Source: an uncultured Spirochaetaceae bacterium
GTDB taxonomy: Bacteria > Spirochaetota > Spirochaetia > Treponematales > UBA12059
Direction: 5' to 3'
DNA: 7,183 nucleotides
Assembly: GCA_938004315.1 (NCBI GenBank)
Contig: CALKWG010000229.1
Coordinates: 1-7,183, forward strand
Position 1 is the stretch's first letter. Every line of letters begins with the position of its first letter. The position numbers and the translations under genes were made by a program. Below, piece after piece: positions 1 through 5,297 of the stretch. Below the pieces are notes generated by a model. That model was given only the letters and a program-made list of their open reading frames with translations. It had not been told where the DNA came from and did not search any database.

Positions 1-45
1 GATCGTATTCGGTGACTGGAGTTCAGACGTGTGCTCTTCCGATCT
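1..45. other. Illumina adapter/index contamination
   Basis: Bases 12-45 match the 34-nt Illumina TruSeq read-2 (multiplexing) adapter exactly as I know it, beginning GTGACTGGAGTTC and ending CTCTTCCGATCT. Bases 1-3 (GAT) fit the end of the P7 arm, and the eight bases 4-11 (CGTATTCG) sit exactly where an i7 index belongs. This is library DNA that survived read trimming and was assembled onto the contig end. Biological sequence begins at about base 46. Translated forward it gives the peptide TGVQTCALPI, a familiar contaminant in predicted protein sets. Confidence 0.97.
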
Positions 46-749
46 CTGGACTTGCGGTCGGCGCTAAAGAAGCCGCCGCCGGCGGCATGGGCCCATACGC
101 CGGCGGGACCCCACCAGGCGTTCTGTCCGTAGCCGTAGATCTCGGGGCCGAGGGCGGAGACCTTCTTCATGACGTCGAGGAAGGCTTCCCAGGTCCACTT
201 GCCCTGCTTGGCCAGCTCGCGCGGGTCGGGGGCGCCGGCCTCGGCGAGGAGGTCGAGGTTCAGGTAGAGCGCGAAGGTGGAGACGTCGCGCGGGATGCCC
301 CAGAGGGTCTCGCCGGAGCGGCCGGTCTTGGGGTTGTAGGTCATGTGGGCCATGGGACCGGGGTAGAAGTCGCTGTCCTTGTGGCCGTACTTGGAGGCGT
401 ACTGGCGCATATCCAACAAGAGGTCGCGCTTGACGAAGTCGGCGATGTCGGTGCCCGGAATCCAGAACAGGTCGGGGGCGGTGCCGGCGCCGAGCTCGGT
501 CTTGAGGACGTCCTGGTAGCTGGAGCTCTCGCTGCCGCCCGGCTCGTAGATGAGCTTTACGCCGTCGAGCTTGGCGCTCAGCTCGTCGGAGATGGCTTTG
601 TATACGTTGATCTCCTCTTGGTTGTCCGGCCTGGTCCTCCAGCGCAGGACGACCTCTTCCTTGGCGGGCGCGCTAGCCTCGCTGCCGCCCATGGCGAAGG
701 CGGGGATCGCGATCGCTAGGACGAGTAGAATGGCGATAAGTTTTTTCAT
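46..749 (-). CDS. ABC transporter extracellular solute-binding protein, family 1 (3' truncated)
   Basis: This gene reads leftwards from ATG at 747-749 and runs into the adapter at 45/46, leaving 234 N-terminal residues of a protein usually about 420-450 long. Residues 1-19 form a signal peptide (MKK, then a hydrophobic LIAILLVLAIAI core, then AFA), with probable signal peptidase I cleavage before MGGSE. There is no lipobox Cys, unlike Gram-positive homologues; this style is common in spirochaetes. Family features are APDLFW (91-96), WGIPRDVSTFALYLNLDLL (150-168) followed by AEAG, and WTWEAFLDVMKK (185-196), typical of periplasmic carbohydrate-binding proteins that feed substrate to an ABC permease. 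An AAGGAGG ribosome site (757-763) lies 7 nt before the ATG. The permease genes would lie beyond the contig end. The substrate cannot be read; a sugar is likely from family and from the divergent AraC regulator. Confidence 0.93.
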
Positions 750-961
750 ACCGAATCCTCCTTGGTAGCTATAGTGAAGCTAGTCTAGCTCATGGCCGGA
801 TACGGTCAATCTGAACATTTTATGACGACTTTCACTTTATTAAGAATCTAATACCTTAAAAATCGCCATTGTACTGGTTTAACTACCGGTGACGTGGTAC
901 TTCTCTTTCACTATTTTCTTTCAGTTTGAAAAAATTACGATGTCATCGGATACTTTAGCCC
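750..961. promoter_or_regulatory. AT-rich divergent regulatory region with repeated TTCACT motifs
   Basis: This 212-bp gap between the solute-binding protein and AraC genes is clearly richer in A+T than the rest of the window. CTTTCACT occurs twice in direct orientation (829-836 and 905-912, 76 bp apart), and TTCACTAT occurs at 907-914 and, inverted, at 771-778. AraC-family regulators often bind direct repeats, so these are candidate sites, but short AT-rich motifs can recur by chance. For the plus strand, TTGAAA (926-931) and TACTTT (951-956) are a possible but widely spaced (19 nt) promoter. Confidence 0.35.
782..809 (-). promoter_or_regulatory. candidate sigma-70 promoter of the solute-binding protein gene
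   Basis: On the minus strand TTGACC (809-804) is followed after 16 nt by TAGACT (787-782), which would start transcription near 775 and give a leader of about 25 nt ahead of the AAGGAGG site. The match is 5/6 at -35 and 4/6 at -10. A 13-bp perfect palindrome, AGCTAG-T-CTAGCT (778-790), covers the -10 element and could be an operator. This is inferred from consensus only. Confidence 0.45.
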
Positions 962-1804
962 ATGCTGAATTATGCCTTCTCAATCCTGAGCGAGTTCGAG
1001 AAGCAGCTACCGTACTATTTGGTCGGCGTCGGCTTCCGTTACACCCAAGAGCTTATACGCCGGCCTTTCGGCTATCCCTATTATCAGTGGATCCAGACGG
1101 TTTCCGGTATCGGCGTCGCGACCATTGGCGGGCAAGAGTACGAGGTGGGCGAAAATCGAGCTATGTTCCTTTTCCCGGAAGATGGGCATGAGTACCATAG
1201 CGTCGATTCGGAACGACCTTGGGTAGTCCACTGGTTCACTTTCGGCGGGTATCATATTGATCAACTCCTACACACCTTGGGCTTCCGCGCTTCGGGCGTG
1301 TACGGCGTAGGCAACGCTGAGATCCTGGATGCGCGCGTTGAGCAGGGGCTAATAGCGTTACGATCAAAGCGTAGCTCGCGCGGACTGGACTGCTCGGCCT
1401 TGGTGTACTCGACCCTGCTCGATATCTATCGCCATGCCTACCTAGCCAGCGACGAGAGTCTGGAGCATCGGCATCAACGCTTGGCGCCGGTCTTCGAACT
1501 CGTGGCTCGCGACTACGATAAGCCGCTGTCGATCGATGCGCTGTCCGGCGCCGTGGGCCTATCGCCCCAGCATTTCTGCGTGGTGTTCAAGCAAGCGACG
1601 AATTGCCGGCCGGTAGAATATTTGAATCTTTATCGCATACGCAAGGCCAAGGAGCTCCTTTTAAAGGAATCGGAGCAACGTATCCAGGACATAGCCAAGA
1701 GCGTGGGCTACCCGAACGTCGCCTACTTCACGACGCTTTTTCGGAAGCTGGAGGGCGTGAGCCCGAGCGATTTCCGTCGCGGTCAGCTTTCAGGCAAGTT
1801 GTAA
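962..1804 (+). CDS. AraC family transcriptional regulator
   Basis: This 280-residue protein has the usual AraC-family size and order. An N-terminal cupin-like sensing domain covers about residues 15-110, with the characteristic YYQWIQTVSGIGVATIGG stretch (40-57) and FPEDGHEY (71-78), followed by a helical linker. The C-terminal DNA-binding domain (about 175-275) has two helix-turn-helix units: LSIDALSGAVGLSPQHFCVVFK (189-210, first 20 residues diagnostic) and IQDIAKSVGYPNVAYFTTLF (241-260), ending in the VSPSDFRR signature. It is transcribed away from the solute-binding protein gene, the classic layout for a local activator of sugar uptake. Start choice: an in-frame TAG at 956-958 forbids a longer protein, and ATG 962 is the first possible start. 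No convincing Shine-Dalgarno precedes it, so initiation may be weak or leaderless. The stop codon abuts a repeat copy. Confidence 0.92.
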   Translation: MLNYAFSILSEFEKQLPYYLVGVGFRYTQELIRRPFGYPYYQWIQTVSGIGVATIGGQEYEVGENRAMFLFPEDGHEYHSVDSERPWVVHWFTFGGYHIDQLLHTLGFRASGVYGVGNAEILDARVEQGLIALRSKRSSRGLDCSALVYSTLLDIYRHAYLASDESLEHRHQRLAPVFELVARDYDKPLSIDALSGAVGLSPQHFCVVFKQATNCRPVEYLNLYRIRKAKELLLKESEQRIQDIAKSVGYPNVAYFTTLFRKLEGVSPSDFRRGQLSGKL

Positions 1805-1981
1805 CCCCCCGCCCCGGGGCTGGTGCGGGGGTGATCCCAGGCATGGATTTGAATTTCCGGCGGGTCCTGGCGTTGCGCGAAGGGGCCGCGGGCTAAGGAA
1901 ACGCCCGCGGTCCCTTCGCGCGGCGCCGCCCGCCGGACTCCTTATGCCATGGCCGCGTCGCGGCGCGGTTCTCGGGGCGGG
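1803..1981 (+). repeat. dispersed GC-rich repeat, copy A (full, about 179 bp)
   Basis: This copy starts at the last bases of the AraC gene and aligns along its whole length with 5666-5840. By eye roughly 85% of positions are identical with few gaps. Shared blocks in order are GCCCCGGGGC, ATGGATTTGAATT, CCGGCGGG, GAAGGGGCCGCGGGCTA, ACGCCCGCGGTCCCT, ATGCCATGG and CGGTTCTCGGGGCGGG. It has no open frame of its own. It fills the first half of the 321-bp gap between two convergent genes. Confidence 0.85.
1875..1921 (+). terminator. 19-bp hairpin in repeat copy A, possible bidirectional terminator
   Basis: GCGCGAAGGG (1875-1884) pairs perfectly with CCCTTCGCGC (1912-1921), G1885 wobbles with T1911, and CCGCGGGC (1886-1893) pairs with GCCCGCGG (1903-1910), around a 9-nt loop (1894-1902). 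The stem is very stable and lies between convergent genes, so it could end transcription from both sides. No T-tract follows on either strand, so it is not a textbook intrinsic terminator. Confidence 0.5.
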
Positions 1982-2050
1982 GGCTTGAAGCTAGCTTCGT
2001 GGGCCGGGGAAGGCGATCGCTGATCGGGCGTGCGGAACGCAGGCGGGGCC

Positions 2051-2106
2051 GCCCCGGGGCCGGTGCGGGGGCGTGTCCGGACATGGGGGGGAACTTCCGG
2101 CGGGTG
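2051..2106 (+). repeat. dispersed repeat, partial copy (head only)
   Basis: Only the first third of the repeat is present here, in the same orientation as copy A: GCCCCGGGGC at 2051-2060, then GGTGCGGGGG, a diverged spacer with ACATGG, and CTTCCGGCGGGT at 2094-2105. The hairpin core is absent. The stretch between copy A and this fragment (1982-2050) is GC-rich and holds nothing I recognise. The thioredoxin/GNAT-like gene ends 20 nt further on. Confidence 0.7.
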
Positions 2107-2125
2107 GCAGACGCCTGTGCGGCAT

Positions 2126-2884
2126 TTAAACCAGGGCTTTCTGCATGGCATATATGTCGTCATAGCCTTTGCCCAATAGGTACTGCGGTCCCAGCTCCTT
2201 CGCTACCGCGTAGCCGGCGGATTCGAAGAGCGCCTTGGTTCCGTTGGGGTACTTCGTTCTCCCGCCTACGATAATCTGCATGCGTTCGTATGCGCCGACC
2301 AAGGACTTCTCGGCGTGGCCCACTATGTCGAGCGTATAATCGAGGTCTCCGGCATTGCTATATACGCATATGATCTGCGCCATATCGGGGCTCTTCTCGA
2401 TGAGCCCGTATGGGCAGTCCGTCGAGGCGCACATTTCCAGCATGCACGCGGGCCGGCCATCCTTATAGCCTACGAAGCCGAAATACCTGCCGCGGTTCCG
2501 CGCATACCATTCTTCTTTCTTACTCATTCCCTTCGCGTAATTATTGCATACGGCGATAGAATCGAGGATCGTGACGGCGTCGAGCGCCTTGATGCGATCG
2601 AGCGCGGCCTGCGGCTTCTCTTCGTCGTCCGGCGCAGGTCGGCGAACATCCTCGTCGAATAGCATGCGCCAGTTCCATTCCAGTATCGGGCTAGCGGTGA
2701 ACGGGCTACCGTCCGCGATCGTCAAAAAGGAAGACGCGAGGGGCGTTCGCCGATTCCCCGAGGCGACGTCCTCGAAACGATATGCGACTCTTCTGTCCTC
2801 GGCGAGCTTCATGAGCGTCTCTATGGACTTCTCGCACCAAGGGCATTGATAGCCCCAATGGATGAAGGTCAGGTTCGGCTTCAT
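2126..2884 (-). CDS. thioredoxin-fold (CPWC) plus GNAT-like two-domain protein
   Basis: This 252-residue protein begins directly with LTFIHWGYQCPWCEK (residues 5-19), a beta strand leading into a CxxC redox motif (Cys14, Cys17), as in glutaredoxin/thioredoxin-fold proteins. There is no signal peptide, so it should be cytoplasmic. The second half (about 133-235) resembles a GNAT acetyltransferase: GFVGYKDGRPACMLEM (136-151), IICVYSNAGDLD (171-182), a helix, MQIIVGG (202-208), and YPNGTKALFESAGYAVAKELGP (212-233). However, the acetyl-CoA-binding Q/RxxGxG/A loop is not evident after the ICVYS strand. Additional cysteines (113, 147, 152, 157, 173) are notable. The gene is divergent from the TetR gene at 3032 and may share its operator. 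The start is the ATG at 2882-2884, preceded by a weak GGGGA site. The fold assignment is by motif only and the function is unknown. Confidence 0.75.
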   Translation of the reverse strand: MKPNLTFIHWGYQCPWCEKSIETLMKLAEDRRVAYRFEDVASGNRRTPLASSFLTIADGSPFTASPILEWNWRMLFDEDVRRPAPDDEEKPQAALDRIKALDAVTILDSIAVCNNYAKGMSKKEEWYARNRGRYFGFVGYKDGRPACMLEMCASTDCPYGLIEKSPDMAQIICVYSNAGDLDYTLDIVGHAEKSLVGAYERMQIIVGGRTKYPNGTKALFESAGYAVAKELGPQYLLGKGYDDIYAMQKALV

Positions 2885-2895
2885 AGTCGTCCCCG

Positions 2896-2931
2896 ATAGT
2901 AGCCGTACTATATCGGCGATGCAACGCCGAT
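2896..2931. promoter_or_regulatory. two adjacent inverted repeats upstream of the thioredoxin/GNAT-like gene
   Basis: ATAGTA-GCCG-TACTAT (2896-2911) is a perfect 6-4-6 palindrome, and ATCGGCG-ATGCAA-CGCCGAT (2912-2931) is a perfect 7-6-7 one, placed end to end. A minus-strand -10-like TATAGT (2912-2907) falls in the first, with no good -35 partner. They may be operator sites, or hairpins in the leader 11-46 nt before the start codon. Confidence 0.4.
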
Positions 2932-2987
2932 CGAAGGCCGGACGTGATCTCAGGTCCCTTGACGAAGCCCTCTCTAGGCGGTAGCCT

Positions 2988-3012
2988 TAATAAAGACCGA
3001 CGGTCTTTATTA
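2988..3012. promoter_or_regulatory. perfect 25-bp palindrome, probable TetR operator
   Basis: TAATAAAGACCG (2988-2999) and CGGTCTTTATTA (3001-3012) are perfect reverse complements around a single A at 3000. A possible -35 TTGACG (2959-2964) with a poor TAGCCT (2982-2987) precedes it for the plus strand. The palindrome lies just downstream of that and ends 19 nt before the TetR start, a position where binding would block transcription. Long palindromes of this kind, with GACC/GGTC half-sites, are typical TetR-family operators. Confidence 0.75.
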
Positions 3013-3031
3013 TCGCAGGGGAGGGGGCGGT

Positions 3032-3637
3032 ATGCCGAAGTTGAACGGGGAGACCTGGGCCAAGAACAAGGACGCCATCGTCGCCGTCGCCTTCAGGCTG
3101 TTCGCCGATCGGGGATATTCCCGAGTATCGGTAAACGATGTATTACGCGTGGCCGGTATCAGTAAAGGTTGCTTCTATACCTACTTCAAGACCAAGCAGG
3201 ACCTGTTCTTCGCCATCGTGGAAGGCTCGGACGCCTCCAAGGCCTCGCTCGGCGGCGGCCTCCGACCGGACTTGCGACCGGAGGAGCGCGTGGCCGCCTA
3301 TATACGCGCCCGCTTGGCGACCTTCCTGCGGCCGGCGGGCCGCAGCTGGGTCCGCTTCTCCCAAGAGTTCTGGTCGACGGCCGACCCGACCGAGGAGCTA
3401 CGCGCCCTCGCCGCGAGGCGATACCGGGCCTTCGCCGACGACGTCGCCGGCCTCGTCCGCCATGGCATGGAGCTGGGGCGCTTCAGGCCGGACCTGGACG
3501 TCGAGGCGTTTTCGTATGCGCTCCTATCGCTCATAGACGGCATGGCCGGCATGGCGTCCGTCATGATGCGGCCGCTGGACGAGGCGAAGATCGATGCCGC
3601 CGTCGCCATAGCGCTATGCTACCTGAGAAAGGAATGA
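3032..3637 (+). CDS. TetR/AcrR family transcriptional regulator
   Basis: This 201-residue protein has the standard TetR layout. The N-terminal DNA-binding domain spans about residues 12-60: IVAVAFRLFADRGYSRVSVN, then VLRVAGISKGCFYTYFKTKQDLF (37-59), the helix-turn-helix with the family's G-x-x-Y-x-Y-F-x-x-K-x-x-L signature. The all-helical ligand and dimerisation domain follows (about 65-200). A strong GGAGG (3020-3024) lies 7 nt before the ATG. The perfect palindrome just upstream suggests autorepression. The acetyltransferase gene follows after 4 nt in the same direction, so the two are almost certainly co-transcribed and de-repressed together by an unknown ligand. Confidence 0.93.
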   Translation: MPKLNGETWAKNKDAIVAVAFRLFADRGYSRVSVNDVLRVAGISKGCFYTYFKTKQDLFFAIVEGSDASKASLGGGLRPDLRPEERVAAYIRARLATFLRPAGRSWVRFSQEFWSTADPTEELRALAARRYRAFADDVAGLVRHGMELGRFRPDLDVEAFSYALLSLIDGMAGMASVMMRPLDEAKIDAAVAIALCYLRKE

Positions 3638-3641
3638 TCTT

Positions 3642-4553
3642 ATGATACGCATCGTACGAGCCTGCGAAGTCGAGCGAGCTCTCTTCTTCCGCGCCTTTTC
3701 CGAGGGCTTCTCCGACTATCTCATCAAGCTCAGCATGGGCGAGGAAGAGTTCTACGGCCGCTTCTTCGGCGCCGAAGGCAACGAGCTTGATCGTTCCTTC
3801 ATCGCCATTGAGGCGGAGGGCGACGGGGGGGCCGAATCCGAGCGGGGCGTCGGCGTGATCCTGGGCGGCATCCGCGATTACGACGGGGCGCGCACCATGC
3901 GCTGCGGGGCTATGAGCGTGATACCCGAGAGGCGCGGCACGGAGGTCGCGGATCTCCTTTTAGCCAGGCATCGGCGCGAGGCGATAGCGGAGGGTTGCGG
4001 GCGGCTCTTCCTCGAGGTGATAGCGGGCAACGAGCGCGCCAAGCGGTTCTACGAAAGGAACGGCTATGCCGTATCCGGCGCGCTACGCTACTACGCCCAT
4101 GCGAAACCCGCTGCGCTGGCCGCCGAGGCCCGCGCCGAGGGCGGCGACGCCCCGGACGTCGAGGAGCTGGGCTTCGCCGAGCTCAGGCGCTATCGCGAGT
4201 CGCTATCGGATCTGCACGTCAACTGGCAGAACGAAATGGACTACATAGAGCGCTCGGGCGGGCTCCATTACGGCGTTCGGGAGCGAGGCGAACTCGCGGC
4301 GGCGCTGTCTATGCAGGGCGGCTCTATAAAATTCCTTCACGTCTTGAAGGGGCGCCGCGGTCGCGGCCTCGCGCGGGCCCTCATAGGCCGCGGCGTCGCC
4401 GGCGCCCTCGAGCGGAGCCCGGAACTAACTGCTATACGTAGCAGCTTTCCCGAGAAAGCCGACCTCCGGGCCTTCTACGAGCGCCTAGGCTTCTCCGCCG
4501 ACCCGCTCTACCAGTTCGAGATGTCCGCGACGCTTTCCGGGGCAGCGGGCTAG
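3642..4553 (+). CDS. tandem-domain GNAT family N-acetyltransferase
   Basis: This 303-residue protein contains two GNAT folds, which would transfer an acetyl group from acetyl-CoA to an amine. Domain 1 (about 1-152) opens with FSEGFSDYLIKL (19-30), has the motif-A region GAMSVIPERRGTEVADLL (89-106) and ends with NERAKRFYERNGYAV (130-144). Domain 2 (about 170-296) has the clearer acetyl-CoA loop GRRGRGLARALI (237-248) and the closing DLRAFYERLGFSADPLYQF (274-292). The loop of domain 1 (RRGTEV) departs from the Q/RxxGxG/A consensus, so domain 2 may be the active one. AAGGA (3629-3633) lies 8 nt before the ATG, and the gap to the upstream TetR gene is only 4 nt. The substrate is unknown; a TetR-controlled acetyltransferase could inactivate a toxic small molecule (inference). 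The last codons and the TAG stop lie inside a repeat hairpin. Confidence 0.88.
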   Translation: MIRIVRACEVERALFFRAFSEGFSDYLIKLSMGEEEFYGRFFGAEGNELDRSFIAIEAEGDGGAESERGVGVILGGIRDYDGARTMRCGAMSVIPERRGTEVADLLLARHRREAIAEGCGRLFLEVIAGNERAKRFYERNGYAVSGALRYYAHAKPAALAAEARAEGGDAPDVEELGFAELRRYRESLSDLHVNWQNEMDYIERSGGLHYGVRERGELAAALSMQGGSIKFLHVLKGRRGRGLARALIGRGVAGALERSPELTAIRSSFPEKADLRAFYERLGFSADPLYQFEMSATLSGAAG

Positions 4554-4578
4554 GTAACGCCCGCGGTCCCTAGCCCGC
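4545..4578 (+). terminator. hairpin of repeat copy B, overlapping the acetyltransferase stop
   Basis: GCGGGCTAGGTA (4545-4556) pairs with TCCCTAGCCCGC (4567-4578) with a single T-C mismatch, around the loop ACGCCCGCGG. The TAG stop of the acetyltransferase gene (4551-4553) is part of the left arm. An alternative pairing of GCGGGC (4545-4550) with GCCCGC (4559-4564) competes with it. It may act as a terminator or 3'-end stabiliser; there is no T-tract. Confidence 0.5.
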
Positions 4579-4653
4579 GGCCCCTTCGCCACCCGCCGGG
4601 ATTTCATTACTTACTTGTCAGCACGCCCGCACCAGCCCCGGGGGCCGGGCGGG
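4545..4653 (-). repeat. dispersed GC-rich repeat, copy B (inverted, about 109 bp)
   Basis: Read on the minus strand, this copy follows the same order as the copies at 1803 and 5666: CCCCGGGG head (4643-4636), GGTGCGGGCGTG, a diverged AT-rich spacer (about 4590-4618), CCCGGCGGG, then GGCGAAGGGGCCGCGGGCTAGG. It lacks about 10 bp between CGGCGGG and GGCGAAGG and lacks the tail. It separates the convergent acetyltransferase and second TetR genes, overlapping the end of the first and stopping 7 nt before the end of the second. Confidence 0.8.
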
Positions 4654-4660
4654 ATAGCCT

Positions 4661-5215
4661 CTAACGAAGGCTCTTTAGGGCCTCGCTCAGATATGACGCC
4701 GCCTCGTCGGCGATGCGGTCTTGGCCGAGCGCTTCGAGCACGGCATATCCCTCTATGACGGCGAAGGCCGCGGCCGCCGATCCGGCTCGAGACCGCGCGC
4801 CTTCTTCCTCGAGTATCGACTCTATCCACGCATGGATGTCATGGGCGAGTGAATCGAGCCGTCGGGCGCTTGCATCTGGATAGCTCCCGCGGGTCGAGGC
4901 TAGCTCGAGCCAGAGCCGTAGGTACGGCCGTATGCCCGGATGCCGCACCAAGCTAGGCGCCGCGACGATCAGCTCGGCGAGCGTTAGCTTGCGCTCCCCG
5001 ACGGCGGCCTTGATGAGATTGAGCATATCCTCTAGGCAGCGCTCGAGCGCCGCGGCGACCAGCTCGTCCTTGCCGTTAAAATAATGGAGCAGCATGCGGT
5101 CGCTAGTGCCGAGCTCGGCGGCGAGCGGCCTGAGGCTCAGCGCGCCGAGCCCTTGCCTGAGGATGTAAGCCGCCGTTCCCTCGATGATCTCCGCTCGACG
5201 TAACTCTTTAGACAT
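4661..5215 (-). CDS. TetR family transcriptional regulator
   Basis: This 184-residue protein starts at the ATG complementary to 5213-5215. The DNA-binding domain is at about residues 5-50: RRAEIIEGTAAYILRQGLGA, then LSLRPLAAELGTSDRMLLHYFNGKDELVAAAL (27-57 region), where the recognition helix G-T-S-D-R-M-L-L-H-Y-F and the K-D-E-L turn are diagnostic of TetR. The rest is a helical sensor domain that I cannot assign to a ligand. No good ribosome site is seen; AAGAGG lies about 15 nt upstream. The gene is divergent from a small membrane protein gene, with two tandem palindromes between them, which fits a repressor controlling itself and that neighbour. A repeat copy separates its 3' end from the acetyltransferase gene. 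Confidence 0.9.
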   Translation of the reverse strand: MSKELRRAEIIEGTAAYILRQGLGALSLRPLAAELGTSDRMLLHYFNGKDELVAAALERCLEDMLNLIKAAVGERKLTLAELIVAAPSLVRHPGIRPYLRLWLELASTRGSYPDASARRLDSLAHDIHAWIESILEEEGARSRAGSAAAAFAVIEGYAVLEALGQDRIADEAASYLSEALKSLR

Positions 5216-5232
5216 ACCGTACGACCAGCCTC

Positions 5233-5261
5233 TTGCAATATTATGTAGCGCGTGCTACAAA
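5233..5261 (+). promoter_or_regulatory. candidate promoter of the small membrane protein gene
   Basis: TTGCAA (5233-5238) and TACAAA (5256-5261) are separated by exactly 17 nt, each matching consensus at 4 of 6 positions. Transcription would start near 5268. Operator 1 fills the spacer and operator 2 covers the start point, which is the usual geometry for repression. On the minus strand, CATAAT (5245-5240) is a -10-like hexamer for the TetR gene without a clear -35. Confidence 0.5.
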
Positions 5262-5278
5262 ATGTAGCGAATGCTACA
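5244..5278. promoter_or_regulatory. two tandem TGTAGC-N4-GCTACA operators
   Basis: TGTAGC-GCGT-GCTACA (5244-5259) and TGTAGC-GAAT-GCTACA (5263-5278) are perfect 6-4-6 palindromes whose centres are 19 bp apart, nearly two helical turns. The arms are identical while the central four bases differ, as expected for protein-binding half-sites under selection. They lie between the divergent TetR and membrane-protein genes and are most simply that TetR's operators, perhaps bound by two dimers on the same or adjacent faces. Confidence 0.82.
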
Positions 5279-5297
5279 TATCCCAAAGGAGTACCTT

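Noticed and set aside
12..719. Long plus-strand open frame from base 12 (235 codons)
   Set aside because: It starts inside the Illumina adapter and is the antisense of the solute-binding protein gene; its low-complexity Gly/Ala/Val-rich product is typical of a GC-rich shadow frame.
889..1191. Plus-strand frame of 100 codons overlapping the AraC gene
   Set aside because: It overlaps the AraC start in another frame and has no domain; the AraC frame has full family signatures.
1893..2274. Minus- and plus-strand frames across the 1805-2125 gap
   Set aside because: They cross repeat sequence and the end of the convergent gene, have a biased composition and no recognisable motif.
3138..3645. Plus- and minus-strand frames inside the first TetR gene
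   Set aside because: They are Arg/Ala/Pro-rich shadow frames of a high-GC gene whose own frame encodes clear TetR motifs.
5271..5297. Upstream in-frame ATG for the small membrane protein
   Set aside because: It falls inside operator 2 and near the predicted transcription start, and has no ribosome site, whereas ATG 5298 has AAGGAG six bases before it.
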